NCBI GenBank assembly: GCA_028709135.1
Contig: JAQVXN010000041.1
Span: 1 to 10,555, forward strand
DNA: 10,555 nt
From: Bacteroidaceae bacterium
Lineage (GTDB): Bacteria; Bacteroidota; Bacteroidia; Bacteroidales; Bacteroidaceae
Direction of reading: 5' to 3'
Part shown: positions 7,750 to 10,555 of the stretch, one piece after another
How the letters are laid out: each line of letters begins with the position of its first letter
How positions within the stretch are numbered: position 1 is the stretch's first letter
Translations under genes and position numbers: made by a program
The notes under the pieces: model-generated
What the model saw: only the letters and a program-made list of their open reading frames with translations
Databases searched by the model: none
Told to the model about the DNA's origin: nothing

Positions 7750-7788
7750 ATAAAAGAAGGCTGACTTGCATATAAGCAAATCAGCCTT
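7750..7788 (-). terminator. Rho-independent terminator of the Gfo/Idh gene
   Basis: AAGGCTGACTTGC (7757-7769) and GCAAATCAGCCTT (7776-7788) form a 13-bp stem with a 6-base loop. The only mismatch on the plus strand (C.A) becomes a G.U wobble in the minus-strand RNA, and the T-rich tail (CTTTTATT, reading 7756 down to 7749) follows only in the minus direction. Both points assign it to the gene ending at 7813, whose stop is 24 bases upstream of the stem. Confidence 0.85.
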
Positions 7789-7812
7789 TAAAGATAAGAA
7801 CAAAAGAGTTAA

Positions 7813-9234
7813 TCAGCAATTATTTCTTTTGTCGCAATAAGGTAGTTTATATGGTCTGCGATACTCATACCAGTAAAGACGATGAGCAGCAGCTTCTCGA
7901 TCACCTTCGAAACTCAGTGTAGCAGGATTCCAGTGAACGGGACGTTTTAATTCGCGTGCGATATTGAAGAGACAGCAAAGAGTATTTGTGCTGCAGCCAC
8001 AATCTACTGGGGCAATCGGATCTTTATGATCGCGAATGGCATCAAGGAAGTTTTGCATGTGTGGAGAGCTAACCTCATACTGTCCTTTTTCGATTTTTTC
8101 TTCTTTCTTTTTAAGAAGATCAGGTTGAGAGCATTCAATATAACCGCGTGCAACTTTGAGCCATCCTTTGTCGCCAACGAATTGGATCCCTTGTGCATCT
8201 GGTTGGTCTTCTCTATAAGGTTGTTCCGTCATAACGATGCCATTGGCATATCTCATGGCGGCATATTTTGCTCCTTCATACCCCTGGGGAATAAATTCTA
8301 CAGGACCTAATCCGTCCATTCCAATAGCAGCTTGAGCGATGTCGTACATGTGAGCGCCCCAATCGGCAGGATAACCGTTTCCCGTCTCCTGATACCAACG
8401 CCATGCGCCCCAAAGTTTTTCGTCCACTTCAGGATCAAGTGAAATAGGTGGGCATAAATCTGGATTGTAATGAACTTTAGGATTGTTTAAAGGACCTAAC
8501 CATTGATTAAAATTGAGATTTGCAGGAATTGGCATTTCGGGCAAATTGAAAGGGGTAGGAGGGTTTCCTACGCGAACATAAATTTTATCAATGTGTCCAA
8601 TTGCTTTGGCTTGAACTAAGGCAATGGCTTGCTGAAATTCTTTACTGGAACGTTGTTGGCTTCCCATCTGCATGATACGGTGGTTTTGACGTACAGCTTC
8701 TTTTACGGCAAGTCCTTCTGTGATGGTGTATGCAAGAGGTTTCTGGCAATAGACGTCTTTACCTGCCTGACAGGCATTGATAGCTACAAGAGCATGCCAA
8801 TGGTCCGGGGTGGCAATTTCTATGGCGTCAATATCACGACGTTCCAATAGGTCTTCATAGAATTCGTATACGTCGCAACGTTCTGCAATACCCTGACTTT
8901 TCTGCCATGCAGTAACGCGACGGCGAAAACGTTCGCGTTTGATGGAATCTACATCACAGCAAGCGGCTACTTGCACGCCCGGGCACAATGAAAAACTCTG
9001 AAAATCACTGCAACCTTGCTGTCCTAAACCCACAAAGCCCAGAACAATGCGATCGCTAGGTGCTACTTTAACACCATTTGTAGTCCAACTTGGCAGAATA
9101 GTCAGGCCGGCGATACCTAATGCGGAAAGACCGATGAAATCTCTTCTTGACATTCCACCTTTTTTCTCTTCTTTTGAATTTTGTTGTTTCTTAAACTGTT
9201 TAGAGTCGTTTTCTTTTTTAGTGTTTTTATTCAT
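7813..9234 (-). CDS. Tat-exported Gfo/Idh/MocA family oxidoreductase
   Basis: 473 residues. A twin-arginine signal, SRRDFIG (29-35) followed by LSALGIAGLTIL, predicts export of a folded, cofactor-loaded enzyme. The Rossmann domain starts at about 62 with GFVGLGQQG (66-74, the GxGxxG dinucleotide loop). ATPDHWHA (141-148) and VYCQKPL (161-167) are typical of the family; the usual EKP is QKP here, with Lys165 kept. The C-terminal alpha/beta domain carries DWGAHMYDIA (291-300) with Asp291 and His295 as candidate catalytic residues. These enzymes oxidise or reduce sugars and sugar-like substrates with NAD(P); some exported relatives (GH109) use NAD in glycosidic cleavage, so a glycosidase role cannot be excluded. 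The 27 residues before the Tat motif are lysine- and glutamine-rich. M28 (ATG at 9153, preceded by AGGTGGA) is a real alternative start that would leave a standard Tat peptide. It has its own promoter-like element at 9269-9276 and a strong terminator, so it may be monocistronic. Confidence 0.9.
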   Translation of the reverse strand: MNKNTKKENDSKQFKKQQNSKEEKKGGMSRRDFIGLSALGIAGLTILPSWTTNGVKVAPSDRIVLGFVGLGQQGCSDFQSFSLCPGVQVAACCDVDSIKRERFRRRVTAWQKSQGIAERCDVYEFYEDLLERRDIDAIEIATPDHWHALVAINACQAGKDVYCQKPLAYTITEGLAVKEAVRQNHRIMQMGSQQRSSKEFQQAIALVQAKAIGHIDKIYVRVGNPPTPFNLPEMPIPANLNFNQWLGPLNNPKVHYNPDLCPPISLDPEVDEKLWGAWRWYQETGNGYPADWGAHMYDIAQAAIGMDGLGPVEFIPQGYEGAKYAAMRYANGIVMTEQPYREDQPDAQGIQFVGDKGWLKVARGYIECSQPDLLKKKEEKIEKGQYEVSSPHMQNFLDAIRDHKDPIAPVDCGCSTNTLCCLFNIARELKRPVHWNPATLSFEGDREAAAHRLYWYEYRRPYKLPYCDKRNNC

Positions 9235-9268
9235 AACGTATATTGATTATGATTGACGAATGAGGTTA

Positions 9269-9276
9269 CAAATATA
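9269..9276 (-). promoter_or_regulatory. -7 promoter element (TATATTTG) for the Gfo/Idh gene
   Basis: On the minus strand TATATTTG exactly matches the Bacteroidetes -7 consensus TAnnTTTG and lies 34 bases upstream of the ATG at 9234, giving a leader of roughly 27 bases. The -33 TTTG is not evident. The position favours the first ATG but does not exclude M28. Confidence 0.5.
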
Positions 9277-9387
9277 TTGAAAATAATTGGAATAATTAGG
9301 GTGTGTAAGACTGATTTTTAAAATGTAAACATGAGAATTGGGTATGAGTTTATTTGTTACATTTTGTTTTGGGATGAGTATTCTCAA

Positions 9388-9402
9388 ATAGAAAATTTCT
9401 AT
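9388..9402 (-). terminator. Weak AT-rich inverted repeat after the right-edge gene
   Basis: ATAGAAA (9388-9394) and TTTCTAT (9396-9402) are exact inverted repeats around one base, 16 bases past the stop codon of the minus-strand gene ending at 9419. The stem is almost all A/T and lacks a clean T-tract, so it may only be a weak or processing-related 3' structure. Confidence 0.2.
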
Positions 9403-9418
9403 CTGTAACAGAAGCATT

Positions 9419-10555
9419 TTAATTGCAGATTGGTTTCCCATTCGGTGTGATCCCTTCTGCAGAAACGGTGAATTGTTTGCAGGTAGAATTATTCCAGAAT
9501 TCTACTTTTGTCTTTCCGTCTTTCCCTATTTTTACGTCGGGATTCCAGTAGAGTGTGCGGCGAAAGTCTTCTTCCGGTGGCAGTAGGTCATAATTGTTCA
9601 TTTGAAATGTCTCCGGCACGTTATAGGCTTTGAAATATGTTTTGCGTATTCCCTTTGTTTTTATATCGACAAATTTGTGAAGATACATAAGTATAGTTAC
9701 CGGCCATTCTCCGAAGAGAGCTACGTCTAGTGGAACCGTTTGTCTGTTTATCATTACATACATTGTTCTGATATCATCCAAAGATAAATCTGGAATAATC
9801 TCAGGAGCGTCATACTCCATGCCTAAAGAGCGCGTGTTTGTTTGGAAGGACTCTCCCATATCATCAGCCCATAATGAAGCATTGCCTTTTTCAAATACTT
9901 GTTTCTTGAAATATTCTTTTTTCTTCATCCATTCATAGACACCTGGAATTTGTTCTCCGTTGTCTTTCATTTTTTCTGTAATGGCATCACAATCATATGA
10001 AATGAAGATATCTGCTTTTTTCAGGATATCTTCTCCAATCCAAGATTTGTGTAAAGTGTTTGTTTTTTTAGTTTTTACAAACACTTTGCCCAGTAAAATA
10101 TCTTTTTGAGTTTCTTTTGGTTTAAGATGCAGTGTATCGAGAGGGTGATAGTCCAAATTGAAACTTTTCTCTATTTCAGGTTGCTTTAGCATGATTTCTC
10201 TGAATGAGAGTAACCTTAGTTCCGGAGAGAACCAACGATCAATAGTCATATTGCAATTTATGGGCTTTCCATTTTTTATTGCATTGATAATTAGCGTCCA
10301 TTCACCATCGCAATTGGGGATTTTCAAGGCATAATAGCCTGCTGCATTTGAAACAGCAGTACCTTTTAAACAATCACCGTTCTCATTATAAAGAGTGGCT
10401 TTTAAGAAAACATGTGCTAAATCACTTTGTGTTTCTTTTTTGGAAAGTAAGTTGGCGATTCCAAATTTGGGCTGTGGTTGCAATTTGCCGTCCAAGAAGA
10501 GTTCTTTTTCTTGTGGTTCCTTTTCATGAAAAGTTTCTTGTCTAGACATAACCAT
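9419..10555 (-). CDS. C-terminal part of a large Bacteroidetes surface protein with a carboxypeptidase-regulatory-like domain (5' end outside window)
   Basis: An open frame of 378 residues reaches the right window edge. The ATG at 10555 is probably internal: the first residues are charged (KEPQEKELFLDGK) with no signal peptide, and the frame simply runs to the edge. Residues about 46-92 (LAHVFLKATLYNENGDCLKG, then AAGYYALKIP) look like a carboxypeptidase-D regulatory-like beta-sandwich used in cell-surface proteins. The middle is charged and lysine-rich. The end (TLYWNPDVKIGKDGKTKVEF 334-353, then NNSTCKQFTVSAEGITPNGKP) resembles the C-terminal beta domain of large Bacteroidetes proteins with macroglobulin-like (MG2) or TonB-plug-like domains. 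Export is inferred from the family and from the neighbouring exported proteins. The true function cannot be told from this piece. A 184-bp gap with a promoter-like element separates it from the Gfo/Idh gene, so they are probably not one tight operon. Confidence 0.6.
   Translation of the reverse strand: MVMSRQETFHEKEPQEKELFLDGKLQPQPKFGIANLLSKKETQSDLAHVFLKATLYNENGDCLKGTAVSNAAGYYALKIPNCDGEWTLIINAIKNGKPINCNMTIDRWFSPELRLLSFREIMLKQPEIEKSFNLDYHPLDTLHLKPKETQKDILLGKVFVKTKKTNTLHKSWIGEDILKKADIFISYDCDAITEKMKDNGEQIPGVYEWMKKKEYFKKQVFEKGNASLWADDMGESFQTNTRSLGMEYDAPEIIPDLSLDDIRTMYVMINRQTVPLDVALFGEWPVTILMYLHKFVDIKTKGIRKTYFKAYNVPETFQMNNYDLLPPEEDFRRTLYWNPDVKIGKDGKTKVEFWNNSTCKQFTVSAEGITPNGKPICN

Larger units (their letters stand above)
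7433..7812. other. Convergent intergenic region with terminators and palindromic repeats
   Basis: 380 bases between the stop of GIN paralogue 2 (plus) and the stop of the Gfo/Idh gene (minus). It contains a candidate plus-strand terminator (7467-7502), a four-unit palindromic repeat array (7568-7645) and a strong minus-strand terminator (7750-7788). A further weak inverted repeat TGATTCCAATCA lies at about 7538-7549. Elsewhere it is AT-rich and I see no tRNA, riboswitch or convincing gene. Confidence 0.8.

Noticed and set aside
8026..8310. Plus-strand open frame with a phenylalanine-rich stretch
   Set aside because: The hydrophobic run is the complement of the lysine-rich LLKKKEEKIEKG region of the Gfo/Idh protein, not a membrane protein.

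Overview
The window looks like a chromosomal segment of a Bacteroidales-type bacterium (Bacteroides/Prevotella-like). The base composition is AT-rich. Most exported products carry Sec, lipoprotein or Tat signals, Shine-Dalgarno sites are mostly missing, and matches to the Bacteroidetes -7 promoter consensus TAnnTTTG sit in front of two genes. No rRNA, tRNA, transposase, CRISPR array or SusC/SusD pair was seen.

Layout. Minus strand, 1-2227: a two-gene unit, with a secreted GH5 glycoside hydrolase (2227->1088) followed 27 bp later by a secreted NAGPA-type phosphodiester glycosidase (1060->1, cut by the window edge one residue into its NxDG motif). A 292-bp divergent region (2228-2519) separates it from a plus-strand group. 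That group is a large exported protein of 954 residues with a GH42-like glycosidase layout (2520-5384), then two tandem paralogous lipoproteins with DUF2807/GIN-type SGAS-repeat domains (5488-6402, 6524-7432). The plus-strand group meets the minus-strand genes at a convergent 380-bp junction. This junction holds a candidate plus-strand terminator, four copies of a palindromic unit at an exact 21-bp period, and a strong terminator for the opposite strand. Further right on the minus strand are a Tat-exported Gfo/Idh/MocA oxidoreductase (9234->7813) with its own promoter-like element and, at the right edge, the C-terminal part of a large surface protein (10555->9419).

How the genes may work together. 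Every protein here is predicted to leave the cytoplasm, except that the right-edge fragment lacks its N-terminus so its export is inferred. The GH5, the phosphodiester glycosidase, the large glycosidase-like protein and the Gfo/Idh protein are all carbohydrate-active types, so the left and central parts read as an envelope glycan-processing neighbourhood without the usual SusCD transport pair. The GIN lipoproteins are probably surface or periplasmic structural or adhesive proteins. A shared pathway is inference only.

Most worth a second look: the 21-bp-periodic palindrome array, which lies between two opposing terminators and so may act as DNA rather than RNA; the large glycosidase-like protein, which I could not place in a CAZy family; the GH5/phosphodiester glycosidase pair; and the duplicated GIN lipoproteins, whose N-terminal segment is conserved as strongly as the repeat ladder.
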